The notes: generated from the sequence alone by a model not told the origin. DNA of 54,013 bases from Microvirga aerophila (GCF_003332305.1 NZ_QOIO01000038.1:1-54013), one strand, 5' to 3'; counted from the first letter of the stretch, positions 1 through 8,736 are shown. A program made the numbers and translations.

Positions 1-739
1 TCGACAGCCCCAAGGGGCCGTCCGCAAGGACACCGCCGTCCACGCTTCTCTCTCTCATCTTCACTTGTCAAAAAGCAGCACCCAAGGGTGCAAAAAAACC
101 ATCAACCGGACAAAACGACCTCGGTCCGGAAAATCCGGCCCAGGTTCCCTTTGTCCGTGAGAGCGTCAGCGCCTCGAAGCGCCGCGATGAACCCGATATA
201 AGTTCAGCCGCCCCGCCTGTCAACACCCGGATCGAAAACTTTCCAACCCAAAGCGCCAAACACTCCAGCAGCAAAACCAAACATAACCTCGCCGCCGATA
301 AGTATTGATTTACACGTTCCCGTTTATTTCGTCAACACTTGCCGTAAACATTTTTAGTCGGAAGCGTAAATTTTTCTGGATTACTGATTATCTGCATGCG
401 TCATCATCCGCAGAAACAGATTTGCTTCTGCGATGACCGTTATCAATCAGCTAGTGCCGTTTGATTACATCTTTTGTGCATCAGAGGAGCCACGATTGCG
501 TTATTCGATGTGCCATCGGGTTCGTGACGCGACCAGGACCTCAGGATCCTGATCAGCGCTGAGCAAGCGGAGGAGGCCAAAGGAACCTAGACCGGCTAGC
601 GAGTCCGTCCAGACTGAAGTCCAGACGGCTCGCGGATATGTCGGTTGGGCCCGCGTTTGTCAACGCCTTCTGGGTGTCTTTTGTGTAGCCCGGGCATGGC
701 CACGCGGTCGGGTTTCGGCTACGGCCTCTGAGATCTCTA
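1..739. other. Long stretch without a recognisable gene
   Basis: No open frame here looks like a protein: short frames such as 68-280 on the minus strand have no family resemblance and no ribosome binding site. The part from about 290 to 490 is clearly richer in A and T than its flanks and could hold promoters or be a scar of transfer. An imperfect inverted repeat around 599-630 (CGAGTCCGTC against GACGGCTCG) could be a weak terminator. No tRNA or rRNA signature was seen. Confidence 0.5.
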
Positions 740-1151
740 TCAGGCAGGCGCCATCTCGCCGCCGGCAGCCTTTGCGGCCTCCACATCACCTCCCAAATGT
801 GCCCGTCCGGGTCCTCGAAGCTCCGGCCGTACATGAACCCGTAATCCTGTGTCGGTCCTGGATCATTTCGCCCGCCGCCCGCCTGAGCCCTATTGACCAT
901 GGCGTCGACAGCGTCTCGACTATCGGCAGAGATGCAGATCAGCACCTCGCTGACCTCCCTCGCGTCGGCGATCTTCTTCGGGGTGAATTGGCGAAACTTG
1001 TCGTGGGTGAGCAGCATCACGTGGATTGTTTCGGAAAAGACCATGCAGGCGGCGGTGTGATCGGTGAACTGCTCGTTCTTGTCTGCGCCAAGAATGTGAC
1101 CGCACGATCAAGGTCGCGGACCGGCAGGTTTACAAAAATCAGCTTGGACAT
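740..1151 (-). pseudogene. Glyoxalase/VOC-family protein, broken by two indels
   Basis: Read across frames this is a short vicinal-oxygen-chelate protein of the 'lactoylglutathione lyase-like' type. It starts MSKLIFVNLPVRDLDRAV at 1151, continues in another frame as ADKNEQFTDHTAACMVFSET, then HVMLLTHDKFRQFTPKK and YGFMYGRSFEDPDGHIWEV, and in a third frame finishes EAAKAAGGEMAPA with a TGA at 740-742. The first frame break lies near 1085-1090 just after the first beta strand, the second near 772, directly after EVMW. At both places several bases appear to be missing, so neither is a simple homopolymer slip. An uninterrupted frame starting at the internal ATG at 1044 would lack the first metal-binding half-module. 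The gene is divergent from an HxlR regulator, a common arrangement for such genes. Confidence 0.75.
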
Positions 1152-1214
1152 GGATCCCTCTTGGTTCTGGTTGTGGTTTGACAATGATCTCCCAGCAAGT
1201 TATAAAAAGCAACT

Positions 1215-1913
1215 ATGAAGTTAGAAAAATTAACTGGAACGCAGGAGCGGCGCCGGCGTCAGTATGAGGACGCCTGCGCGACGGCTCATGCCCTCGACCT
1301 CGTCGGTGAACGCTGGGCTCTTCCCGTGATGCGGGAACTCATGCTGGGGCCCAGGCGCTTCAGTGATCTGCGCGGCAGTCTCCCGGGCATCAGCGCGAAT
1401 GTCCTGACGCAGCGTCTCGAGGGACTGGAGGCCGCTGGCGTGCTCATGCGCCACAAGCTGCCTCCGCCGGCAGCCACTCAGGTCTATGAACTGACGGAGT
1501 GGGGCCACGAGAGCGAACCGATTTTCCAAGCGCTGGGCCGCTGGGCGGCTCGCTCACCTGCGCACGACCCAAGCCTGCCCTTCAGCGCGGTCTCGCTGAT
1601 GCTGTCGCTCCGCACGATGTTCGACGCGCGGCGCGCCCAGGGGATCGAGGCGCGGATCGGCTTCCGCCTGGGAGACGAGACCTTCCTCGGTCATGTCACC
1701 CCCAAGAGCATCGGGATCATTCGAGGCCCTCTGGAAGGGGCCGACGTGGTTTTCACAGGCTCAGCCGCGAACATCGCCCGGGCGATCTACGCCGGACAAC
1801 CAATCGACGCCTTGGAAACCGATGGCGTCCTGCAAATTGAAGGCAACCGGGCCGTCGCCGAGCAGTTTGTTTCCTTGTTTCCGCTTCCCCCCAAGGTACA
1901 GCGGCAGCCTTGA
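1215..1913 (+). CDS. HxlR-family winged-helix regulator with C-terminal SCP2-like domain
   Basis: 232 residues. Residues about 18-105 form the HxlR/MarR-like winged helix: ALDLVGERWALPVMRELMLGPRRFSDLR, then GISANVLTQRLEGLEAAGVL, then the wing ending YELTEWG. The remaining 100 or so residues, with ADVVFTGSAANIARAIYAG, resemble the SCP2 sterol-carrier-like tail found on a subgroup of HxlR proteins, which may bind a hydrophobic ligand. It is divergent from the broken VOC gene with about 60 bp between the two starts, so it probably controlled that gene and itself from the shared region. The ATG at 1215 follows an AT-rich leader with no obvious Shine-Dalgarno. The DNA-binding class is clear; the ligand is unknown. 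Confidence 0.85.
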   Translation: MKLEKLTGTQERRRRQYEDACATAHALDLVGERWALPVMRELMLGPRRFSDLRGSLPGISANVLTQRLEGLEAAGVLMRHKLPPPAATQVYELTEWGHESEPIFQALGRWAARSPAHDPSLPFSAVSLMLSLRTMFDARRAQGIEARIGFRLGDETFLGHVTPKSIGIIRGPLEGADVVFTGSAANIARAIYAGQPIDALETDGVLQIEGNRAVAEQFVSLFPLPPKVQRQP

Positions 1914-2131
1914 GGGGGTTGTCAATCCGGCAATCGCCGCCCTGACGGCGGTCTGTCCGCACTCTCTTAGCAAGATGTGCCGAAGCGCTCACCTATAGGC
2001 TCTCGTGACCAACGCACCCAAGCTATGAGTGAAAAATACGATGCGTCCTCCTTGCATCGCTTGCCTCGCATATTCATTACGGCCAGGATTACCGTGGCCA
2101 AGAGCCTGTTGCGGCACGGGGGTAAGCAGCA

Positions 2132-2971
2132 TTGGACGTTGTCGATTCCCACCAGCACTTCTGGTCATTGAGCGCGTCTTGGTTCGACTGGCCGACACCC
2201 GATTTGAAGCCGATCTATCGGGACTACGCTCCCGCCGACCTGCTGCCGGAGATCGAGGCCACGGGCGTGTCGAAAACAGTGCTCGTACAGGCAGCCCCCT
2301 ATCTCGCGGAGACGAGCTTCATCCTGGACATTGCCCTCAAGACCGAGTTCGTCGCAGGGGTCGTCGGCTGGATCGATTTGGAGCAACCCGGGCATCTCGT
2401 CGATCTGGAGCGTTTTGCCGACCATTCGAAGTTTTGTGGAATCCGTCCGATGATCCAGTCGATCCCGGACGTGAACTGGATGCTGCGTCCTAGCTTGCAG
2501 CCGTCCCTCGCTGTCGTCGAACGCCTTGGATTGACCTTCGACGCTCTGGTCAGGCCCGAGCACCTCGAGGCGCTCGTCGCTTTTGTAGACCGATATCCCA
2601 ATCTCCCAGTCGTTATCGACCATGGTGCGAAGCCCGAGATTGCGAAGGGCCGCGAAGGCTTCGACGCCTGGGCGGACAGGATCGCCGCGGTCGCCGAACG
2701 CCCCCACGTGGTCTGCAAGCTCTCCGGCCTGCTGACTGAAGCCGGGGCGCGAGCCGGAGCGGACGACCTGTTGCCATTCGTTGATCATCTCATCGGCACA
2801 TTCGGCCCGCAGCGTCTCATGTGGGGATCCGATTGGCCGGTCCTCGAGTTGGCGTCGCCCTACTCTGCTTGGCTTGACCAGGTGCGTGCCTTTGTTGCGC
2901 GGCTTTCCGAGAGCGAACAGAAACTTATCTTGGGTGACGTCGCCCGCAACTTCTATCATCTGCAGGCATAA
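2132..2971 (+). CDS. Amidohydrolase family 2, L-fuconolactonase-like sugar lactonase
   Basis: 279 residues. The N-terminal DSHQHFW is the metal-binding HxH strand of the COG3618 amidohydrolases, and GSDWPVLE near residue 236 holds the C-terminal catalytic Asp; between them lies a TIM-barrel pattern with CGIRPMIQ and VVIDHGAKP. Family members hydrolyse sugar-1,4- or 1,5-lactones (L-fucono-, L-rhamnono-, 4-sulfomuconolactone types) to the acids. The start is TTG at 2132: an in-frame TAA lies at 2123-2125, no ATG fits before the HxH motif, and a run of five G residues sits about nine bases upstream. It opens an operon with an aldose dehydrogenase and a sugar mutarotase, so a lactone made by the neighbour is the likely substrate. 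Confidence 0.85.
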   Translation: MDVVDSHQHFWSLSASWFDWPTPDLKPIYRDYAPADLLPEIEATGVSKTVLVQAAPYLAETSFILDIALKTEFVAGVVGWIDLEQPGHLVDLERFADHSKFCGIRPMIQSIPDVNWMLRPSLQPSLAVVERLGLTFDALVRPEHLEALVAFVDRYPNLPVVIDHGAKPEIAKGREGFDAWADRIAAVAERPHVVCKLSGLLTEAGARAGADDLLPFVDHLIGTFGPQRLMWGSDWPVLELASPYSAWLDQVRAFVARLSESEQKLILGDVARNFYHLQA

Positions 2972-3005
2972 GGCTCTCAGGCCGGCATCATTGGGGATCA
3001 ACAGC

Positions 3006-3995
3006 ATGAAGCGCCGTAGGATCGGACAGACCTCTGTCGAAGTCACGGAGGTCAGCCTCGGGGGCGCCGCCATTGGAGGATTGTATCGGGCCGTCTCCCG
3101 TGAAAGCGCTGAGGAAACGATCGCGGCGGCCTGGGATGCGGGGATCCGATATTTCGACACGGCGCCGTTCTATGGCTTTGGCCTCTCGGAGCGCCGGATG
3201 GGGGACGTTCTGCGAGACAAGCCCCGGGATTCCTATGTGTTGTCCACAAAGGTAGGGCGTCTTCTGAGACCCGTTCCTGACGACCAGGTGCCCGACCACA
3301 GCTATGTGGAGCCTCTGCCGTTCACGGTCGACTATGATTACACCTATGACGGCATCATGCGGTCGTTCGAGTTCAGTTTCGCGCGGCTGGGTCTCAACCG
3401 CATCGATATTCTTTTCGTCCACGATATCGGAGCCTATACCCATGGCGAGGAGGCCAACCGGAAGCACCTGCGGGATCTCATGGACAGCGGCCTCAAGGCA
3501 CTGAACCAACTCAAGAGCGAGTGTTCCATATCGGCTTTCGGCTTGGGCGTGAATGAGGTGGAGGTCTGTCTGGACATCATGTCCGGCGCATCCATCGACT
3601 GCATTCTGCTGGCGGGCCGCTACACTCTCCTTGATCGGGACGCCTCGCGCAAACTCCTGCAGCTTTGCGCCAAGACCCAGACGTCCCTGGTCGTCGGCGG
3701 CGTGTTCAATTCGGGGATACTTGCAACCGGCCCGGTGCCCGGCGCTCACTTCGACTATGGACCCGCTAGCCAAGACATTCTCGACCGGGTGCGTCGCATG
3801 GAAGATATTGCCAGGGGCCATTGCATTCCGCTCGCTGCGGCCGCCATGCAATTTCCGCTGCAAGATCCCAACGTTGCGACAGTACTGATCGGGACGGCCA
3901 AGCCTTCAAGTCTCAAACGCAATCTCGACGATCTGGCCAAGCAGGTGCCTCAGGAGGCATGGCAGGCCTTCGACGCCATTGCGATCAACAAGTAG
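3006..3995 (+). CDS. Aldo/keto reductase, D-threo-aldose (L-fucose) 1-dehydrogenase-like
   Basis: 329 residues from the ATG at 3006. The open frame extends upstream to 2781, but that part overlaps the lactonase and is not AKR-like. It begins MKRRRIGQTSVEVTEVSLGG as AKRs do; FDTAPFYGFGLSERRMG carries the catalytic Asp and Tyr, STKVGRLL the Lys, and FVHDIG the His position. VLIGTAKPSSLKRNLDDL near the C terminus is the NADP-binding end. This AKR branch includes L-fucose/D-arabinose 1-dehydrogenases and pyridoxal 4-dehydrogenase; beside a lactonase and FucU, oxidation of an aldose to its lactone fits best. The gap to the lactonase is 34 bp, consistent with co-transcription. Confidence 0.85.
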   Translation: MKRRRIGQTSVEVTEVSLGGAAIGGLYRAVSRESAEETIAAAWDAGIRYFDTAPFYGFGLSERRMGDVLRDKPRDSYVLSTKVGRLLRPVPDDQVPDHSYVEPLPFTVDYDYTYDGIMRSFEFSFARLGLNRIDILFVHDIGAYTHGEEANRKHLRDLMDSGLKALNQLKSECSISAFGLGVNEVEVCLDIMSGASIDCILLAGRYTLLDRDASRKLLQLCAKTQTSLVVGGVFNSGILATGPVPGAHFDYGPASQDILDRVRRMEDIARGHCIPLAAAAMQFPLQDPNVATVLIGTAKPSSLKRNLDDLAKQVPQEAWQAFDAIAINK

Positions 3996-4004
3996 GAGCC
4001 ATCC

Positions 4005-4436
4005 ATGCTTCGCGGCATACATCCTCTTCTCGGGCCGGATCTACTCCACGCCTTGCGAAGCCTCGGCCATGGGGACGAGGTCGTCATCGCCGATGCGAAT
4101 TTTCCTTCCCACTCCCTCGGGCCTCGAGTCGTCCGCCTCGATGGGATTGACGCCATTGCGGCGGCCGACGCCATCCTGACCCATCTGCCTCTCGACACTT
4201 TCGCGGAAGCGGCGGCCTTCCGGATGGAAGTCGTCGGAGATCCGTCAGCGGTTCCGCCCATCTGTAAAGCCTTCGCCGAACTTATCAGAAATCTGGCAGG
4301 CCCTTTCGACGTGAAGCCGTTGGAGCGGTTCGCGTTTTACGAGCGCGCTAGGCAGGCAGCCATCATCGTGGCAACCGGGGAACGACGCCTGTACGGCAAC
4401 CTGATCCTCAAGACCGGCGTTCTGACCCTGGAATAG
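4005..4436 (+). CDS. fucU: L-fucose mutarotase (FucU/RbsD family)
   Basis: 143 residues, the usual length for FucU. It shows the family pattern LRGIHPLLGPDLLHALRSLGHGDEVVIADANFP at the N terminus, with the catalytic-site His, and FAFYERARQAAIIVATGERRLYGNLILKTGVL at the C terminus, with the conserved Tyr and substrate-binding YGN. FucU interconverts alpha and beta anomers of L-fucose; the related RbsD acts on D-ribose. AGGAG precedes the ATG at good spacing, and the gene starts 9 bp after the aldose dehydrogenase stop. A mutarotase here speeds supply of the anomer the dehydrogenase uses and points to fucose or a close stereochemical relative as the operon substrate. Confidence 0.88.
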   Translation: MLRGIHPLLGPDLLHALRSLGHGDEVVIADANFPSHSLGPRVVRLDGIDAIAAADAILTHLPLDTFAEAAAFRMEVVGDPSAVPPICKAFAELIRNLAGPFDVKPLERFAFYERARQAAIIVATGERRLYGNLILKTGVLTLE

Positions 4437-4466
4437 GCGGCTACAAGCTCCATTTGCGAGGCTCCC

Positions 4467-5480
4467 ATGAAGGCACTTATCTGTCATTCCCCAGGACATT
4501 TGGAAGTCGTGGAACGGCCAGCGCCGGGCCCGGCGCCGAAGGGATATGCGGCCGTCGATATCAAACATATCGGCATTTGCGGCACGGATTATCACATCTT
4601 CGAGGGCAAGCATCCGTTCCTCGAATATCCACGCGTGATGGGGCACGAGTTGTCGGGCATGGTCGCAGAGGCTGCCGCCGGCAGCGGGCTGAAGACAGGT
4701 AGCCCTGTCATCATCAACCCATACATTGCTTGCGGGACCTGCATTGCGTGTCGCAAAGGCAAGATGAACTGCTGCACGAATATCCGAGTCCTCGGCGTTC
4801 ATACGGATGGGGGCATGTGCGAACGAATTCTCGTGCCCGAGGAAAATCTCTACCCGGCCGAAGGCCTCTCCCTTCGGGACGCTGCCATGGTCGAGTTCCT
4901 GGCAATCGGCGCTCACGCGGTCCGGCGCTCCTTGGCGGAGGCGGGATCACGCGCGCTCGTGATCGGGACCGGCCCGATCGGCTTGGGCGTCGCGATCTTT
5001 GCTCGCATTGCCGGCCTCGAGGTGACCCTTCACGACATGAGTCAGGAGCGCCTGTCCTTTGCGTCCGAGCGGCTCGGCTTCGAGAAAGGCGTCGTCTTGA
5101 GCGACAGCGCCCATGAAGAACTCATGAGACTGACGGGCAACGATGGCTTCGACGTCGTCTTTGATGCGACCGGAAATGCTGCGTCGATTCACAAAGGGTT
5201 TGGCTTGGTTGCCCATGGCGGGGCCTTCGTCCTGGTCAGCGTAGTCAAGGACAACATTACGTTCTCGGATCCCGAGTTCCATAAGCGGGAAATGATGCTG
5301 ATCGGGAGCCGCAATGCTCAAAGAGCGGATTTCGAGCACGTCATCTCATCTATCCGCGACGGGTTGGTGCCCCTTGATGAACTGGCGAGCCACTCGACCA
5401 CCCTCGATCAAGCGCCGGAGGCCATGGCCCGCTGGACCCATGAAAAGGATGGGCTGATCAAGGCCATCATCAACGTGTGA
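4467..5480 (+). CDS. Zinc-dependent medium-chain dehydrogenase, L-galactonate/L-gulonate dehydrogenase-like
   Basis: 337 residues. IGICGTDYHIFEG and RVMGHELSG carry the catalytic-zinc Cys and His. CGTCIACRKGKMNC provides the four structural-zinc cysteines. ALVIGTGPIGLGVAIFAR is the Rossmann nucleotide-binding glycine motif. The closest characterised group I can name is sugar-acid dehydrogenases such as L-galactonate oxidoreductase and L-gulonate 5-dehydrogenase. In a non-phosphorylating deoxysugar pathway it could oxidise the acid, or its 2-keto-3-deoxy derivative, after lactone opening. It is the last gene of the 2132-5480 operon and is followed by an inverted repeat. The exact substrate is inference. 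Confidence 0.82.
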   Translation: MKALICHSPGHLEVVERPAPGPAPKGYAAVDIKHIGICGTDYHIFEGKHPFLEYPRVMGHELSGMVAEAAAGSGLKTGSPVIINPYIACGTCIACRKGKMNCCTNIRVLGVHTDGGMCERILVPEENLYPAEGLSLRDAAMVEFLAIGAHAVRRSLAEAGSRALVIGTGPIGLGVAIFARIAGLEVTLHDMSQERLSFASERLGFEKGVVLSDSAHEELMRLTGNDGFDVVFDATGNAASIHKGFGLVAHGGAFVLVSVVKDNITFSDPEFHKREMMLIGSRNAQRADFEHVISSIRDGLVPLDELASHSTTLDQAPEAMARWTHEKDGLIKAIINV

Positions 5481-5499
5481 GAGCCTGATCCCGCGAATT

Positions 5500-5534
5500 G
5501 ACGCGTCAGACAGCCCCTTCCCTGCTGACGCGTC
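5500..5534 (+). terminator. Inverted repeat after the sugar-oxidation operon
   Basis: GACGCGTCAG at 5500-5509 is matched by its exact reverse complement CTGACGCGTC at 5525-5534, with a 15-base loop and CCTTGTTG after it. It lies 20 bp beyond the dehydrogenase stop and could end transcription. Each arm also contains the palindrome GACGCGTC, so a pair of operator sites is an alternative reading. Confidence 0.45.
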
Positions 5535-5815
5535 CCTTGTTGCGCCACAGCAGCGATGCTGCAATGCACACCTGCACGATGCAAGGTTTTGTGCCACGCC
5601 TCCCCATGTCTCATCTTTTCACGGTCATGAAGGACAGGTTGCCGACCGGTCATGAGTTCCGCCAGAGAGTAATGCCCTCCCCCGACAGGAAGTTACTTCG
5701 CCGATACTGCACTGACGGAAGTAGGTAGTGACACCTTGCAGACCGCCATGCTTATATAGGTTCCGGCGCATAGACGCTGGCCAAGCAAGGCTTGGAACGA
5801 AGGGAGGGAATCGTA
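5535..5815 (+). promoter_or_regulatory. Upstream region of the ABC sugar importer with short palindrome
   Basis: About 280 bp without a gene. A short palindrome GAAGTTACTTC sits at 5689-5699, with a related half GGAAGTAGGTAG about 20 bp downstream, and an AT-rich TTATATAGG lies at about 5752-5760. These could be an operator and a -10-like element for the importer operon, but no convincing -35/-10 pair at normal spacing was found. Confidence 0.3.
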
Positions 5816-6556
5816 TTGTCACTCCTCGTTTTACAGGACATCGGGAAGGAGTTCGGAGCTATTCGAGCCCTCTCCCACGTCAATCTGACGATCAAGCCCG
5901 GCGAAGTCGTCGGGCTGATGGGCGACAACGGCGCCGGCAAATCGACCCTTGTGAAAATCATCGCGGGCAACTTTCCGCCGTCCCATGGGCGCGTCCTGTT
6001 CGAGGATCGCGAAGTGCACTTCACCAAGCCGGTCGATGCCCGGGGCGTCGGGATCGAGGTCGTCTACCAGGACTTGGCGCTGGCCGATAATCTGACGGCG
6101 GCCGCCAACGTGTTTCTCGGGCGCGAACTCAAGCGCAAGGTGGGCCCGTTTTCATTCCTCGATCATGCCGCCATGAACCAGAGGACCGGCGAATTGTTTC
6201 GCGAGCTCAAATCGGAGACTCGCCCCGACGATGTGGTACGCGTCATGTCGGGTGGCCAGCGGCAGGCCGTTGCCATCGCCCGGACAAGGCTCGCGCGGGC
6301 CAAGCTTATCCTCATGGACGAACCGACAGCAGCCATTTCGGTCCGGCAGGTCGCAGAGGTGCTCGACCTCATCCGGCGGCTCAGGGATGCAGGGATCGCC
6401 GTCATCCTGATTTCCCACCGCATGCCCGATGTCTTCTCCGTCTGCGAACGGGTGGTCGTGATGCGGCGCGGAAACAAGGTCGCCGACAAGCCGATCAACC
6501 AATCGAGCCCCGAGGAAGTCACAGCGCTGATCACAGGTGCCAAGGAGGCCGCCTGA
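5816..6556 (+). CDS. Sugar ABC importer ATP-binding protein, single-domain (FrcA-like)
   Basis: 246 residues from TTG at 5816, chosen because AGGGAGG lies eight bases upstream at 5801-5807; a TTG at 5792 is in frame but would precede that Shine-Dalgarno. Walker A is GDNGAGKST, the signature MSGGQRQ, Walker B LILMDEPTA, and the switch His is in ISHRMPD. It carries only one nucleotide-binding domain, unlike the double RbsA/XylG ATPases of about 500 residues, and resembles FrcA, the single-domain ATPase of the rhizobial fructose importer. It would form a homodimer with the following permease. The stop overlaps the next ATG by one base (TGATG). Confidence 0.9.
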   Translation: MSLLVLQDIGKEFGAIRALSHVNLTIKPGEVVGLMGDNGAGKSTLVKIIAGNFPPSHGRVLFEDREVHFTKPVDARGVGIEVVYQDLALADNLTAAANVFLGRELKRKVGPFSFLDHAAMNQRTGELFRELKSETRPDDVVRVMSGGQRQAVAIARTRLARAKLILMDEPTAAISVRQVAEVLDLIRRLRDAGIAVILISHRMPDVFSVCERVVVMRRGNKVADKPINQSSPEEVTALITGAKEAA

Positions 6557-7611
6557 TGAGCGATATTTCTCAGGCGCCCGGCGCGAAGCCCGAAACCACC
6601 GACTTTTCGAATGTCGGCCGGACTGCCTGGTGGCGGCGGGGCTTCTTTGCGAGCCAGACGGCTTACGTGGCCGCTGCCCTCATCGTCATCATGATCGTGA
6701 TGTCGCTGCTGAGTTCCGCATTCCTCAGCCCGGGTAACCTCGCCAACGTCGCGAAGAATTTCTCCTTCGTGGGAATCGTGACCCTCGGTGTTACTTTCGT
6801 CATCGTCACAGGCGGGATCGACCTTTCCGTGGGTTCCACCATGGCGCTCGCGGCAATCACATGCGCCATCGTCATGCAGGCGGTGAGTGGGACTGCAATC
6901 GATACCATTTCTTTGGTTGGCATGATCGTTTCACTCGGTGCTGGGCTCGGCGTCGCCCTGCTGATCGGTCTCGTCAACGGCCTTCTCATCGCCCGGATCG
7001 GGCTGTCACCCTTCGTTACGACCCTTGGCATGCTGTCGATCGTCAGAGGGCTCGCATATGCGGTCACGGAAGGGCGTGGGCAGGCGCCGACCGGGCCGGA
7101 TGTCGATCTTTTCTATGGCCTGACCGACGGCAATATCGCGGGTATTCCGGTGGCCGTGATCTATCTGCTTGTACTGGCGGCTATCATGGGGGTCGTTCTT
7201 CACCACACCGCATTCGGCCGCCATGTCTTCGCGCTCGGCGGCAACGAAAAGGCCGCGGCTCTCACGGGCGTCGCGGTCGAGCGGGTGAAGGTTGCGGTGT
7301 ATATTCTGTCCGCCCTCTCCGCAGGTTTCGCCGGCATTCTGATGGTAGGATGGCTCGGCTCGGCTCCGGCCAATCTGGCAACCGGGTATGAGCTGACGAT
7401 CATCGCAGCGGCAGTCATTGGCGGGGCCAATCTTACGGGCGGCGTTGGCGGGCCGGCAGGCGCGGTGATCGGCGCGCTTCTCATCGAGGTGATCCGCAAC
7501 GGCCTCGTGCTCGCTGGCATCAACGCCTATTGGCAGATCGTCCTGGTCGGCGGAATCATCATCCTGGCGGTCCTGGTCGACCGTATGCGGACGATGCGGA
7601 TGACGCCTTGA
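6556..7611 (+). CDS. Sugar ABC importer permease, RbsC/FrcC type
   Basis: 351 residues with about ten hydrophobic segments. Family marks are VTLGVTFVIVTGGIDLSVGS near residue 75, GLVNGLLIARIGLSPFVTTLGML, and the C-terminal AAVIGGANLTGGVGGPAGAVIGALLIEVIRNGL. This is the inner-membrane channel of a carbohydrate uptake-2 (ribose/xylose/fructose/deoxysugar) importer. It overlaps the ATPase gene by one base and is followed 121 bp later by its binding protein. Confidence 0.92.
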   Translation: MSDISQAPGAKPETTDFSNVGRTAWWRRGFFASQTAYVAAALIVIMIVMSLLSSAFLSPGNLANVAKNFSFVGIVTLGVTFVIVTGGIDLSVGSTMALAAITCAIVMQAVSGTAIDTISLVGMIVSLGAGLGVALLIGLVNGLLIARIGLSPFVTTLGMLSIVRGLAYAVTEGRGQAPTGPDVDLFYGLTDGNIAGIPVAVIYLLVLAAIMGVVLHHTAFGRHVFALGGNEKAAALTGVAVERVKVAVYILSALSAGFAGILMVGWLGSAPANLATGYELTIIAAAVIGGANLTGGVGGPAGAVIGALLIEVIRNGLVLAGINAYWQIVLVGGIIILAVLVDRMRTMRMTP

Positions 7612-7732
7612 GCGATTCACGCACGAACAGATTTGCCTCGCCATTCCAGAGCGAAAGCAAGATCAATCGGCCGAGAGAAGCCGTTCACGAGACCCCGGCC
7701 GCGGGGCGTCAATTAACCAGGAGGAAAGAACG

Positions 7733-8668
7733 ATGAAGCGACTGATCCTAGCCGCGGTGGCCGCCGTGGCGCTCACCGCCCCGGCTTTTGCCCAGCAGAC
7801 CTATAGGTTCGCGATCGTCCCTAAGGCGATGAACAACCCCTACTTCGACCTGTCCCGCGACGGGTGCATCAAACGGGCCAAGGAGCTTGGCAATGTGGAA
7901 TGCATCTACAAGGGACCTGTAGAGCATGAGCCGGCAAGCCAGGCGCAGATCATTCAGGATCTGATCAGCCAGAAGGTCGATGGAATCGCAATCTCCGTGT
8001 CGGATGCGGCGGCGGCGGTTCGCGTGATCAAGGCCGCCCGCGATGCGGGGATTCCGGTCATTACCTTCGATGCGGATGCGCCCAACTCCGCGCGGCAGGC
8101 CCATGTGGGCACCGACAACAGAGCGATGGGCCGTGCGCTTGGCGAGGAACTCCTGAGATTGCGTCCCGATGGCGGCAAGTACGCCATGGTGTCGGGTGGC
8201 CCGGCGGCGGCTAATCTGAAGGAGCGGGTCGAAGGCGTGCGCGATGCCCTCAAGGGGTCAAAATGGACCGAGGTCTCAGGTTCTCCAACCTATTGCAATG
8301 ACGATCTCGCCTTGGCGGTCCAGCAGATGCAGGACCTCAAGACCGCAAATCCTGACCTTGCGGCCATCGTGCCCGTCGGTGGTTGGCCGATGTTCGTTCC
8401 CGAGGCCTACAAGAGCTTCGTGAACAAGAACAAGGCCGCCATGGATCAGGGCAAGTTCACGCTCGTCGTGGCGGATACCCTGAAGGTACAGCTTGAGCTG
8501 CTGCGCGATGGGTTCGCAAACGCTCTCGTAGGGCAGCGGCCTTATGAAATGGGCGAGCGAGCCATGGACATCCTCCTGAAGCTCAAGAAGGGCGAGAAGG
8601 TGGACGATATTGTCTATGCTGGCATCGACCGGGTCACGAAGGACAACGTCGCCACGATGTTGAAATAA
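7733..8668 (+). CDS. Periplasmic sugar-binding protein of the RbsB type
   Basis: 311 residues with a Sec signal peptide ending AFA-QQ at about residue 20 and a strong AGGAGG Shine-Dalgarno. YRFAIVPKAMNNPYF, KVDGIAISVSD, GIPVITFDADAP and AHVGTDNRAMG are the periplasmic-binding fold type I strands used by ribose-, rhizopine- and deoxysugar-binding proteins. It delivers a sugar to the permease upstream and is last in its operon, directly before a strong terminator. The neighbouring fucose-type operon suggests the ligand may be that sugar, but the ligand cannot be read from the sequence. Confidence 0.9.
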   Translation: MKRLILAAVAAVALTAPAFAQQTYRFAIVPKAMNNPYFDLSRDGCIKRAKELGNVECIYKGPVEHEPASQAQIIQDLISQKVDGIAISVSDAAAAVRVIKAARDAGIPVITFDADAPNSARQAHVGTDNRAMGRALGEELLRLRPDGGKYAMVSGGPAAANLKERVEGVRDALKGSKWTEVSGSPTYCNDDLALAVQQMQDLKTANPDLAAIVPVGGWPMFVPEAYKSFVNKNKAAMDQGKFTLVVADTLKVQLELLRDGFANALVGQRPYEMGERAMDILLKLKKGEKVDDIVYAGIDRVTKDNVATMLK

Positions 8669-8697
8669 CGCAGAAGCGCCTTTTCAAGCCCAAAAGC

Positions 8698-8736
8698 GCA
8701 CTGGCGGGACAACATCCCGCCAGTGCATTTGTTTTT
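8698..8736 (+). terminator. Strong rho-independent terminator, probably bidirectional
   Basis: A perfect 12-bp stem GCACTGGCGGGA (8698-8709) with its complement at 8715-8726 and a five-base loop is followed by ATTTGTTTTT. On the other strand the stem is followed by GCTTTTG. It separates the binding-protein gene from the convergent ABC permease gene ending at 8783 and can stop transcription from both sides. Confidence 0.92.

Noticed and set aside
553..1044. Intact 163-codon gene reading of the VOC region
   Set aside because: It starts inside the domain and ends with a tail unlike the family; adjacent frames supply the true ends, so it is better described as a pseudogene.
2165..3160. 331-codon minus-strand frame opposite the lactonase and aldose dehydrogenase
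   Set aside because: High-GC antisense shadow of genes with clear catalytic motifs; no motif of its own.
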